Assembly (NCBI RefSeq): GCF_000247815.1
Contig: NC_021675.1
Coordinates: forward strand, 66,979,040 to 67,043,039
Direction: 5' to 3'
DNA length: 64,000 bases
Origin: Ficedula albicollis
Taxonomy: Eukaryota; Chordata; Aves; Passeriformes; Muscicapidae
Shown here: positions 40,004 to 50,600 of the stretch, in pieces
Numbering within the stretch: the stretch's first letter is position 1
Layout of the letters: every line of letters begins with the position of its first letter
Position numbers and translations under genes: made by a program
The notes under the pieces: generated by a model
What the model saw: only the letters and a program-made list of their open reading frames with translations
What the model was told of the DNA's origin: nothing
Database searches by the model: none

Positions 40004-43000
40004 GTGATTTGGTTTTCTTTTCCTTGAGCATTCCTGCCTATGGGTATGAACCCAGGAGGAAATCTGCAGAGTATCACTAACTGGCTTTGCAAACCCATCC
40101 AGGGAAATTCTGCTTTTCATTTTGTTTGAGATGATTTGGCAAGTCGAAAAAGGAGAAGGTTTAGATGAAGAGGGGCAAACAAGGTGATTATAGCCCCAAT
40201 TGTCTCTGCCTGGCACAGTGTTTGTGTGCTGGTCTGGGGTGACAGGGCCACCTTCTCTTCTCCTGTCCTCCTGCCCTCCATCCCTCATTTTTGGGACAGG
40301 GCTACATCTGGGTTTGTATGAAACATGTATAGAGGAGTAATAGGAGAAGTCTCCAACCTCACATAAATTACAGTGATGCTGTATTGAGTGTGCCAGATGC
40401 TGTGTTTTGTTGGATTATCCTGCCTTGCCCTGAGCTGTCCCGTGCAAAGCTGTGCTCTGCAGATATGGGCTCATCCTGGCTTTCCAGGAGTGTGAAAGGA
40501 GGATGCAGATATCCAGGGCCAAAGAATGTGCAAGCTGGAGCCTGAAACTGAAGGAAAGAGCAAAGGAAATGTAGAGTTTGGGTCTGGTGCTGGGAGCCCA
40601 AGCACAGCAGGTGTTTGGTCCATGGCTGCATCAGCTGGTGGTGGAGCCCAGTGGGTGTTTCTTCCCAACCTCGTGTACTGCAAGTGAAAACAGCAAGGTT
40701 TTAGTGAGCTGCATCACTGGAAAGCCCTTCCCAGCTCGGTGTGATGTGTTCACAGCAAAGGCACTCAGGCAGTGCAGCAGGGAGAGTTACCAGATACACC
40801 AAGCGGATTTCAAACCAGATGTGTAAATTAAACCCTGCCTTCAACAACCATTTCCCCTTCCAACTCAACGAATTGGATCTGAACAGGGTTTCTGGTTGTT
40901 TTTGTTTTTAGTTTTTCTCTCTCTGTGTCAGTTGTGGCAAAGCCTGCACACTCCTGTGTAGCTTTCTTTCCAGTTAAGGCTTTTCAACATCCACAGGTGT
41001 ATGGTATTTTCTTTTTTTCCTCCTTTGTTTTGCAGCACCAGATGCTCTCTTCTAGAATCTGTCCTACCTTGATGCACTAGTGAGAAGATGCAATCTGACA
41101 AAGACTTGGCCCCTGTTATTTCTTGCCTAGTGATATTTCTCTGACAGGAATGAATAATTTGTCATTATTTTTAAATCTACACATTTGTCTGAAGTCTTTT
41201 GGAGCTGTAGTCCCCTTGCAGCTGTCTCAAAACAAACCTTTGCTTTGCCCATGAAATTTCATTTTTCGTATTAAGACAAACTTCAAGGAAACAAAACTTT
41301 CTTCTTTCTCACTCTCCTTTTAATTCCCCAGGACAGATACAGCTTCAGAAAATGATCTCATCTTGCTTTGTCGTTTTGCCAATATCTTGTGCAAGATGAA
41401 CATCCCAATAGGTTCAAAGTATTTGCTGTAACAAGTCAGTGTGTTTGTTTATCCACTTCCCAGAAGAATATGAAACCTTTTGAAATGCACATCCTTTTTA
41501 GTAGCTCAATATGAGAGTCAAGAAAAGAGTTCTTGTCACTCTGGTCAGGCTGTGGGAGGGGTGGAAGCAGGACAGTAACTCAGCACTGGAATCCATGCAG
41601 CCTCTCATGGAAAACCGGTGCTACAGGAGTCACTTTAAACTGATCACAGCGAAAATGTGCACAGAGATGGCACATCTGGGAACGTTTAACAAGCACAACT
41701 GTGGGACTTTACCAGTATTCAATGTCGTTCTCTTTGTATTCATAGACAATGAGAGGCCCACAGCCTGATCCACTTCAGCTGCTCTCCTCTCTCTTTGCCT
41801 CTTGAATGGTTCTGCAAAACTTCAAGCTGGACTCTCTTTTCTCTGATGAGCTAAAATTGTGCTAAAGTAGAAATTCCACCTGCTGTTGACCAAGATGTGG
41901 ATTTTTACTTAGTAACAGCCCATGACAAGAAAAATTAAAATAAGCCATAAACACCTACAGGCACATCCTCAAATATAACTCCTTGGTTCTACTCAAATTG
42001 TTGTGTTTAGTTTTGTTGTTTATAAGTTTGTTTTCTTTTGAAATAAGGAGGTCTGTGGGCAGGTTTTGAACAGGCTGCAGTTGTGTTTCTGCTTGTGTAG
42101 GAATCTGCACTGCCTATGTTGGTTTGGGAATGTTTTCTTTCCAGCACAGACCTTGTCTGACTGCTTAATGTATCTGTCTATGTTGTGGATGTTATGTATT
42201 TTAGTTGCCCTAGAAAAGCCTTGCTTTGAAAAATCCTAGAAAGTAGGATGCTATAAGCATGGATAGAGCGAGCACTGAAATTCAAGTGTTTTCCTTTTTT
42301 TTCCAACCCTTTGGTAGTAGAGCTCCTCTCCACAAAGGCAACACTTCACCCTACTAGACACTCTTGTTAATACTCCTGAATACATTTTTTCATGACAGCA
42401 GAGGAATACCAATCTTATGTTGAAGGACTTCCATTTTCACTCTCTCTTTCTGCTCTTCAAGTGTTTTTTTTGACAGCCTTGAGTGACAAAGGCTGGGAAG
42501 CGAATAGGAGAGGTCAGCACAGCCTGGTTTTGTCAGCTGAAGGAGCTGGGGCTTTGTTCAAAACCCTCCTTTGTCCTCTGTGCTAGCAATTTGAATGATT
42601 GCAGTGGAGTGCTGAGCAGAGATGTGGATGGTCCTTGTGGTTTGAGAGCAGGGGGTGAAGCATATTGGTGTGTGAATGGTGCACGTGTGTGGTTGATGCA
42701 TGTACTGCCTGCTCCTACAGACACTCATGTTTTGCTGATGAAAAATCCACCCACTGGCTAAAAAGGACCTGAAAAGTTGGTGGCTCCACTTTCTCTGTCT
42801 GAAACTGCCCTGTTGTGTCACGCTGTAAAATGTCATATGAAAGGCAGACATGGAAAAGTACCCTCCATACAGGCCTAGGGTAATAAATTAATGAGCTATA
42901 AACAGCAAAATAACCATGCCCTGTGCCTCTGAGACTGGAATCCTGGCTCTTCACATCCAAACCCCCTGGCCTGGAGCTCTTGAGCTAATGGTAAATCTCT

Positions 43001-43377
43001 CTGACATGTTGCAGCAGCATGTCTCCTCTCCTTGCTTGCCAGCCATGTCACACTCCAGGGAAACATCACAGTTAGAAGGCAGGAGCTCTCGTAAAGTTTC
43101 AGAGGTGGGATAAACCCTGGATGTGAGGACACTCACCCTGCTGAAATATGGCTTGGGAGAGCATGAGCTGTGGCAGAGTCTCTGCTTCAGCTGCTGCTGT
43201 GGGAAGGGCTGAGCTCGTGCACCCCACAGTTCCTGGGGAGCAGAGGGGCAGCAGAGGCACCGAGGGCATGGCCCAAGGGGCTGCAGGGACACATCAATGA
43301 GCTGACAGTGCTCCTCCAACGTGAGGTCCTCAGACCTCTGGGTGCTCTAAGGCACCAATTCTGGAGCTCTTAGGCTC
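40004..43377. other. unique non-coding DNA
   Basis: No gene, RNA or mobile element is recognised. Open frames such as 41511-41768 (85 codons) and 42951-43319 (122 codons, minus) lack domains. Confidence 0.5.
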
Positions 43378-43445
43378 TGAGCACTTGGCTCCTACTTCGT
43401 CAGGTTATCTTAAATAAGCAAAGCAACTAATAGTAAAAAAGGTTA

Positions 43446-43451
43446 TTTATT
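43446..43451 (-). promoter_or_regulatory. AATAAA polyadenylation-like signal
   Basis: TTTATT on the plus strand gives AATAAA on the minus strand. Its distance from the TATATAAG motifs is what makes it noteworthy. Confidence 0.35.
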
Positions 43452-43589
43452 ACAAATCACATCTTATTACAAAGCACATCAGTCTCAAAAGTAAATGGCA
43501 AAAAGCAATGGCAAACCAAAAGCCTGGCAAAGAGCAGATGGCTAAAAGCCCTGGCAAAAGCCAAATGGCTAAAGGCAACAACTTTCCCC

Positions 43590-43833
43590 TTTACAAACTC
43601 TTATATAGGATTTTTCCAACAAGCTAAGATGCAAACTCAGACCACCACTCCTTAACCTATTAGAATTCCAGTTTCTTAGCACACTAGGTTATATATAAGA
43701 CTTCGCATATGTTTACAAACTCTTATATAGGATTTTTCCAACAAGCTAAGATGCAAACTCAGACCACCACTCCTTAACCTATTAGAATTCCAGTTTCTTA
43801 ACACACCAGGTTACGTATAAAACTACACATACA
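43590..43833 (+). repeat. two-copy tandem duplication, 122-bp unit
   Basis: TTTACAAACTCTTATATAGG begins at 43590 and 43712, and the copies abut. About nine differences cluster in the right third, so this is one of the older duplications. It doubles the TATATAAG motif of the candidate LTR. Confidence 0.93.
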
Positions 43834-44024
43834 ATCTATCTTGTTCTATCTGAAAAATGTAACAATATTCTCACTATAGCTCTGTTATGTCTAAGTCCTG
43901 TCTACACCTGTGGGCCTGGAGCCTCCACTGAAGATATCAGTGTGTTTTCAACCTTCACTAGAACTCACTCTGCTACTGTGGCCTTTGAAACCTTTCACTT
44001 ACTAAAAGCATCAGAACTCATCCT

Positions 44025-44154
44025 AAAACTTACTAACTTGCTTCTACTTAAATGTCTATTTTATATGCGAGTGCCTTAATATACTTCAGAAAACTTACTA
44101 ACTTGCTTCTACTTAAATGTCTACTTTATATGCGAGTGCCTTAATATACTTCAA
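44025..44154 (+). repeat. two-copy tandem duplication, 65-bp unit
   Basis: AAAACTTACTAACTTGCTTC begins at 44025 and 44090. The copies abut with one visible change (GTCTATTTTAT versus GTCTACTTTAT). Confidence 0.94.
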
Positions 44155-44179
44155 TCCATCCACAGACTTTAATTCAATC

Positions 44180-44557
44180 CCTGCACTCTGATTTCTCCCT
44201 GAAGGATTCAGGGAATCCCCCAACTCACTGTCTCACACTCCGAACACTGCCAGGAGGGGTGGTGCGTGCCCAGGGAGTGGAAACTGCCCAGTGCGTGTGG
44301 TGGCCTCACCTCTAAAGCAGCCTGGACTTGATCCTACTACAGTGGTCAGGTTAACCAGCTGCAGCCCACCTGCACTCTGATTTCTCCCTGAAGGATTCAG
44401 GGAATCCCCCAACTCACTGTCTCACACTCCGAACACTGCCAGGAGGGGTGGTGCGTGCCCAGGGAGTGGAAACTGCCCAGTGCGTGTGGTGGCCTCACCT
44501 CTAAAGCAGCCTGGACTTGATCCTACTACAGTGGTCAGGTTAACCAGCTGCAGCCCA
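44180..44557 (+). repeat. two-copy tandem duplication, 189-bp unit
   Basis: CCTGCACTCTGATTTCTCCC begins at 44180 and 44369. The two 189-base copies appear identical over their full length, making this the youngest-looking long duplication in the window, or a local assembly duplication. It lies in the U3-like part of the candidate LTR. Confidence 0.95.
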
Positions 44558-46736
44558 GGCATGGTGCATTAGGTCACTCTTCTGTGCTTTAGGAGGTCAT
44601 TTGATCACTCTTCCCACAGTCTTCACTCACTGCTGCTCTGTGCCAGCCTCAGCCATCAGCTGCAACAATCGGCTCATGTTGGCTCAGGAATCTGAATAAG
44701 GAAGGGGCTCTAGTTCTGTTTGCTTCTGATCCATTAAGCTGAGTTTTAAAATAATCTTTCTTAACTCTCCTCTCCCTAAAATTACTGCTAATTGAAATGC
44801 ATTTCATGTCAACTCTTTGTATAGGTGTGCAGAGGAGACACTAAAACATCAGATTTTCTCAAAGGTTGGTGGCTGAGGTTTGGACATTCTCTGGCAAATA
44901 TGAACTTTTTCAGTAAAGGCATTTACAGAAGCAAACAGGGCAGCCAGATTCAAAGAGACAGCACTGGTTTTATCCCAGGCAGGCAGAGCCACTGAGCTTT
45001 ATTTAATCTTAACAATTCCTGAAACTGCAGCTGTATTTACTCTCAAGAGGAGAGCAGATGGCATCAGACCCACATGCCCCAGCCAAGAGCTTGAGTTGAG
45101 GCAGCTTTGATGCCCAGAGTGCTGGGAACCCCAGCCTGACCTGTGGCAATTCCCCTTCTGGATCTTAGATTAGAAGGACACCACTTTAATTGGCAAGATC
45201 AAAAGCAAACCTCAGGTTGGTGATGAGCTGGTTCATTTCCTTCCTCTCCCTCCCTGTGTGGGGCAGTGGTGGTGATCAGGGCACTTAGTAAAATCAACAT
45301 TTCTCCTTCTTTAACACCTTCCAGCCAGGCCCCCCCAAAGCTGCTGGATTTATTCAGAAAGTTCAACTCCTCTCCTTGAAAAGCTGAAATGTTTGACAGG
45401 GCCTTGTGTGGTGGGAAAGGTTGCTTCTGAGGCCACGAGTGCAAAGCCTCAGATGTTTGAACCCTCTCATCTCCATCTGCAAAGAACTTGTTCTTTGATT
45501 TCCTTTTCCCCACTTTGCTCTGGCGTTGCTGTCAGGAGACTCTGCAAATGTCAAAACCATTATCAGTCACAAGAAAGCAGGCTCTTAATTGAACTTTTAT
45601 TCTCCTGTCTAACTTGCTGCACTCCAAAGAAAAGGCTACATTGCTAGCATGGAAATGGCCTTTTGGAAATCACTGACTGTTGAAAGTAAATTATCTGAAA
45701 TTGAGATGTGTATATGTATTTACCCCCCTTCAGCCTTTTCTTTGATTTCTTTGATATATGCATGTACAAATAAACATGCAGATTTTTGTGTGTTCTTAGC
45801 ATCACTTTGTGTTTTCATACATATATGATAATAAATTACAGGTCTAAATGTTTGAATACACTCTTCCCCTTGCAACTTCACTCAGGCATACAGCATCTCC
45901 TAGCTCATAAAATATCCTCTTGCCTTGTGACAGGAGCCCACAGAAAATAAATAAAAAATATGGGAGGAGAAAGTGTGAAATAACAGTCCTGTTTGCTGCC
46001 TTGTTCTGTCTCCATCCTTCTTTTTTATCCTTTGTTCACATTGTTTCCCTTCTCCATTTATGTCGATCGAGGCATGACAGGCAGAACTGATATTCAGCTG
46101 CCTAAGTCCATAAATGTCTCTTTGGATGATGCTGTGCTCCAAACAAAGTTCTGGGCAATTGGAACAAATATCCTGAGTCCATTATTAGTCCTTCTGCCTT
46201 TATTAGGGCATTTTTTTTCCCCTTTATGTCTCTCAAAATGGTTAGCTCAGCTCTTGTCACATCTGCTTTGGCTTCAGTAGTCTACTGGATTCTCCTGGAT
46301 GGCAAATGCTGTTTTTGCCACTGGTCCCCCAGAGGGCTCGAGCCATTAGAGCCTCTTCTGATTTATTTCTTCCATGCAGCCTGACTCACTGTCCAGGCTC
46401 TGTGCTTCTGTATTTTGCCTTTCATTCCATGGGAATTCAAAATGTCTTACAAAGAAATAACCTAATCCTGACCACTTAGGAACTGAGCCCTGAACCCAAG
46501 GATTTACTTTTGTCGTCTTGAGTGGCCTCTCTTTATCTTTCACACAATGCAACCTGTGGTGAGCTCATTTTCAGTAGTGTGCAATACCTTCACAATCAAT
46601 CATAAAAAACTTGTGAAATACATCTTAGTCCTATTCAAGACTGAGTTTATGTCGGTAAAAAGTCTGTTTTGTTCAAGCAGTCTCTGATTTGTATTTTGTT
46701 TGTATTGAGCAGAGATATTTGCAGTTTCCAGAAACA
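44558..46736. other. unique non-coding DNA
   Basis: No gene or repeat is recognised. The 95-codon frame at 45993-46280 is hydrophobic but has no identifiable family. Confidence 0.5.
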
Positions 46737-46842
46737 GAATTCTGTTGCATGAGCTCAGAGTATTTCCAGCTCAGATCCTATGGATGTATGAATTCTGTTG
46801 CATGAGCTCAGAGTATTTCCAGTTCAGATCCTATGGATGTAC
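46737..46842 (+). repeat. two-copy tandem duplication, 53-bp unit
   Basis: GAATTCTGTTGCATGAGCTC begins at 46737 and 46790. The copies abut with one visible change (CCAGCTCAGA versus CCAGTTCAGA). It ends three bases before another duplication begins. Confidence 0.93.
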
Positions 46843-46845
46843 AAC

Positions 46846-47095
46846 AGCTGGAGGTGTAGCAAAACACTGGCTGAAGATCTGCTGTTAATCAGGTTTAGGA
46901 ATAAAAGGAGCACCTCTGAGCCTTTCTGCCCAGGGAAGTGGTGGAATCACCATCCCTGGAAATGTTTTAAAGCTGGAGGTGTAGCAAAACACTGGCTGAA
47001 GATCTGCTGTTAATCAGGTTTAGGAATAAAAGGAGCACCTCTGAGCCTTTCTGCCCAGGGAAGTGGTGGAATCACCATCCCTGGAAATGTTTTAA
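46846..47095 (+). repeat. two-copy tandem duplication, 125-bp unit
   Basis: AGCTGGAGGTGTAGCAAAAC begins at 46846 and 46971. The copies abut and look identical. The right part of the unit is CR1 sequence, so the duplication took place after the CR1 insertion. Confidence 0.95.
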
Positions 47096-47205
47096 ACGTG
47101 TGGATGTGGCACCTGGGGACATGGTTTTGTGGTGAACTGAGTGGTGCTGGGTTAATGGTTGGATTTGATGGTCTTAGAGGTTTTTTCCAGCCTTAATGTT
47201 TCTGC
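47052..47205 (+). mobile_element. CR1 LINE 3' end (plus)
   Basis: CTGCCCAGGGAAGTGGTGGA, ATCACCATCCCTGGAAATG, GTGTGGATGTGGCACCTGGG, GACATGGTTTTGTGGTGAAC and GATGGTCTTAGAGGTTTTTTCC are in canonical CR1 3'-end order, ending in CCTTAATGTTTCTG. Its left part (from about 46926) is present twice because of the 125-bp duplication. Confidence 0.9.
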
Positions 47206-47594
47206 GAGAAGACAAAGATGCCTTTGGTGTCCCACAAAATCTGTTTTTATCCATGTGTGTGCAGCGAGGTGTTGTGTTAGCAGTCAGCAGTTTCCCTTCC
47301 CTGTCGCTGATGCCAAAATCATTGTGGAGGTTGGAGAGTCCCTGTCTGGTGGCAGCTGTCAAAGTCACCATGGAGATTCCCTGGAGTGCAAAGGAAGGGG
47401 CTGCAGCATCACCACCTTTGTGGGGAAACCCCAGGGAGCTGCCTTTCCTGAGCTGCTCTCTCTCAATGCAAAACCCCAAATTCTGTAGCAGTGGGCCAGA
47501 AAACCCCTCCAGATGTGACTCTTCGTTCTTTCCATCCCACTGTCCCTCACTTTGTAAGTTATGCTCCAGACACATCCTACTCTGAGCCAGTCAG
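47206..47594. other. unique non-coding DNA
   Basis: About 390 bases between two CR1 copies. Overlapping frames on both strands (109-133 codons) lack domains. Confidence 0.5.
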
Positions 47595-47855
47595 AGAAGC
47601 ACAGAGGGTTTGGGTTGGAGGGGACCTTCCAAGACCCTCTGGTCCAACCTCCTGCTGGGGGCAGGGACACCTTCAACTGCATCAGAGAGGTGATGGACAC
47701 CCCATCCATGGATGGGCCTGAGCTGTTTTACCACCCTCACTGTGCAGTCTTAATCTATCTTCTTTAATTTAAAACCATAACCCCCATCCCATCACTAGTA
47801 AAAGTCAGCCCCCATCTTCCTTTAAGTGCTGAAAGGCCACATCTGCTATTTCTTC
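47595..47855 (-). mobile_element. CR1 LINE 3' region (minus)
   Basis: Reverse-oriented CR1: AAGCACAGAGGGTTTGGGTT, GGAGGGGACCTTCCAAGACC, TGGTCCAACCTCCTGCTGGG, GGCAGGGACACCTTCAACTG, then a more diverged part with TTTAATTTAAAACCATAACC, CCATCCCATCACTAGTAAAA and TTTAAGTGCTGAAAGGCCAC. Truncated at both ends and interrupted by a deletion. Confidence 0.88.
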
Positions 47856-50159
47856 AGCCTCCCCCCTCTCCTGTGCTGAAACAGCCCCAGTTTCCAGTAG
47901 GGAGGCACTGAGAGCAGCCAAGGGAAGGGAAAGGGCAGGGAGATGTGCTGAGCTGTGACAGCTCTGCTGTGACAGCACCAGGAAGCTGCTTTTATTGCTC
48001 CCCACCATGCTACATGACTCAAGAGGTAAGGGAGGACATGCATGTGGATTTTTTTCATCTACGTTACCCACAAACAATAATTAAATTTTGACATGCACTT
48101 TAATTAAGCTCCTTGCCTCTGCTCACGTTACAGTTCACAAAGTTTTTTTGGTTTCCCATGGGTAACCATTGATACCATGGATGGAGAAGAGTCGGGGTGA
48201 ATATTAAATATGTCTCATTTCTGATTAAGAGCTCTGTAACTTACACAAATTCCTTTTTCCCCCCCTCTTTGATATCTTCTCTAAAATATCTTTTCATCAC
48301 TTGATGGCAGTAGAGCTATAATGTAAATTTATAGATACTGATGCTGCATGGATGCATCAAAGAGAAAAAACCACCTCATATTTATGTTTGTCGATGTATT
48401 TTTCTAAGGATCTGTTTTGCATTAAAAGTTTGAAAAGATATAAGGCATAGGAAAGCTTTGTACTTTCAGAAGGGACTAACGCAGAGGATATTTCATTCAT
48501 TCACAGTTGTCATAAATAACAGTTGGTGCTACCAAACATCCCCTAAATTCCTGCAGCTGTAACTCCAAACTCTGCAAAAATAAAATCAACTTTCTTCTTT
48601 CAGTTTTAACTTCTGTGCACTTAATTTGCTTTCTGTTGTTAGTGTTAGGTAATGCTGGTAAAGGCAGCAGCCTTGTAATTCTGAGCCCGTGAGGTTGCAC
48701 ACTACTGGCAGTGCTGCTGCTAGCTCTTTTACAGTCAAAATACACATGTTAAATGCAACAAAACTGATACCAAGTTACTCCCAGCTCTCATTACCTGAAA
48801 CTCAGATAAATCCCTGACAAATAATATGGCTTTGCTGTACAACTAACAAATGCTGATGCCTCTTTGCAAAAGCGTTCCAACAATCCAGATGTGCAATCTT
48901 CATAAAATCGAGACTGTCCCCATGTCACCCTTTCTGTGTCACGCTGGAGGGTACAGCATGGTGTGCTTTCAGTCCTGATGGAACAAAAGCCTGGCTCCAT
49001 TCCCCAGAGACAAACCTGCAGCCCACCAGGCTGTGTTTAATGCTGCACCATGCAGCAGCGTGAACGAGCTGCTAACCAAGCTGTGAGCTATAAATAGGAG
49101 CTGTTTGCCTTGCTTGTCTTTTTTCCCCAAGTGACTGGCATGTGTTAGTGGCTCCATTACCTGTGGCAATGAATCCAGAGTCTGCCTTGCCAGACCCAAG
49201 CCTTTATTTTGCTGCCTGGATGCTCTGCGAGCTCCAAAAGATTTCCTTGCCTGGAGTTACGAGTGTACAATTTCATGAGCTCCAAATCTTGCACAAACCT
49301 GGCAGTGCCTTCTAGAGGAAAAACACCTCCCATCCCAGTGCTGATCACCCCTGGCTCATATTTTACCCTACTTTGACGTCAGACCAAGCTATTTTTTCCC
49401 CCCTTTTCTAAACTTCCAGTTCTAAAAAGTTTTGCCCGAGTAGCTGGCAGTAGCACAGCTGCAGTATTTCACTGTGGAGGGCTCTCCACTGCAGATATCT
49501 GTGCCTGGCTGGGAGCAGAGCATTGCTGCAGGGTGCAGGCAGCATTCATTGCACTGTAACCTCTGCAATCCAGGAGCTGTGCTCACAGACATCCCCTCCT
49601 GCCTCTGAGCATCTGCCCCAGGCACAGCCATTTCAGCAGCTCCTCCTGCTGCTGGGTAGCAAAGCTTTTGCTCTGTTTGCCCTCCCAGGGGTATTTTTGC
49701 AGGGGCACCTGAGTGCATCACTGCTGGAGTGCTCACCTGCAGGAGGGATGCAGACCCAGGTCTGGCCCTGCAGGCAGGGCAGAACAGCCCCTTCCTCCCC
49801 TTTCCCTGTGAGGCTGTTCCAGGGAGCATTTCTTATCCTCTCTCTCTCACACACAGGTCTCTGGTTCAATTAATATTTAATTCTTACACTCACAGGACGA
49901 GCTGACCTGGGGAGATGAGGGAAATCTTGTTCCAGGCTGCCTTGGCAGCCTGCTGAGCAGCTGCCTGGGGAGGTGCAAGACACACAGTCATTTATCCCTT
50001 TCCAATCAGGGAAAGATGGACTTGAAAATATCCCCTGTCACAGGCAGTTCTCATGCATAAATAAATTTAGGATTTTGTTTTCTTTCCCCCACCTGCACAG
50101 CTCAGAGAGAAGGGACTCTGGTGGTTTGTGTGTCCTTGCAGGGCAGCACCACCCATTGC
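47856..50159. other. unique non-coding DNA
   Basis: No gene, RNA or mobile element is recognised. The minus-strand 135-codon frame (49422-49829) overlaps equally open frames on the other strand and shows no domain. Confidence 0.5.
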
Positions 50160-50600
50160 CCTTACCCTGAAAAGTGCTCTGGCTGGATTTTACAGACATA
50201 ACCCTGAGCCTTACCCTGAAAAGTGTTCTAGCTGGATTTTACAGACCTAACCCTGAGCCTAACCCTGAAAAGTGTTCTAGCTGGATTTTATAGACCCAGT
50301 CCTGAGCCTTATCCTGGAAAGGGCTTTGGTTGGATTTTACAGACCTGATCCTGAGCCTAAGCCTGAAAAGTGTTCTAGCTGGATTTTACAGACCTAACCC
50401 TGAGCCTAACCCTGAAAAGTGTTCTAGCTGGATTTTATAGACCCAGTCCTGAGCCTTATCCTGGAAAGGGCTTTGGTTGGATTTTACAGACCTGATCCTG
50501 AGCCTAAGCCTGAAAAGTGTTCTAGCTGGATTTTACAGACCTAACCCTGAGCCTTATCCTGAGAAGTGCTCTGGCTGGAATTTACAGACCCAACCCTGAG
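50160..50600 (+). repeat. 49-bp minisatellite, nine copies with higher-order repeat
   Basis: Nine 49-bp units (441 bp) share CCTGAAAAGTGTTCTAGCTG, GATTTTACAGACC and AACCCTGAG. Units 3-5 (50258-50404) and 6-8 (50405-50551) match unit by unit, forming a 147-bp higher-order repeat. Unit variants include TAACCCTGAG, GTCCTGAG and GATCCTGAG. TAACCCTGAGCCTAACCCTG-type joints superficially recall telomeric CCCTAA, but the unit is not telomeric. Confidence 0.95.

Larger units (their letters stand above)
43378..44557 (-). mobile_element. candidate solo LTR (minus strand)
   Basis: On the minus strand a TATATAAG box (43600-43607, second copy at 43722-43729) lies about 150 bases upstream of an AATAAA signal (43446-43451), the spacing expected between an LTR promoter and its polyadenylation site. 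The possible U3 start TGTAGTAGG is at about 44337 or 44532. The upstream U3-like part is full of direct repeats, as retroviral LTRs often are. No primer-binding site, internal genes or matching target-site duplication was found, so family and limits are open. Confidence 0.35.

Noticed and set aside
50160..50600. Interstitial telomere or CRISPR-like array
   Set aside because: The unit is a 49-bp tandem minisatellite without spacers, and TTAGGG/CCCTAA repeats are not in series.
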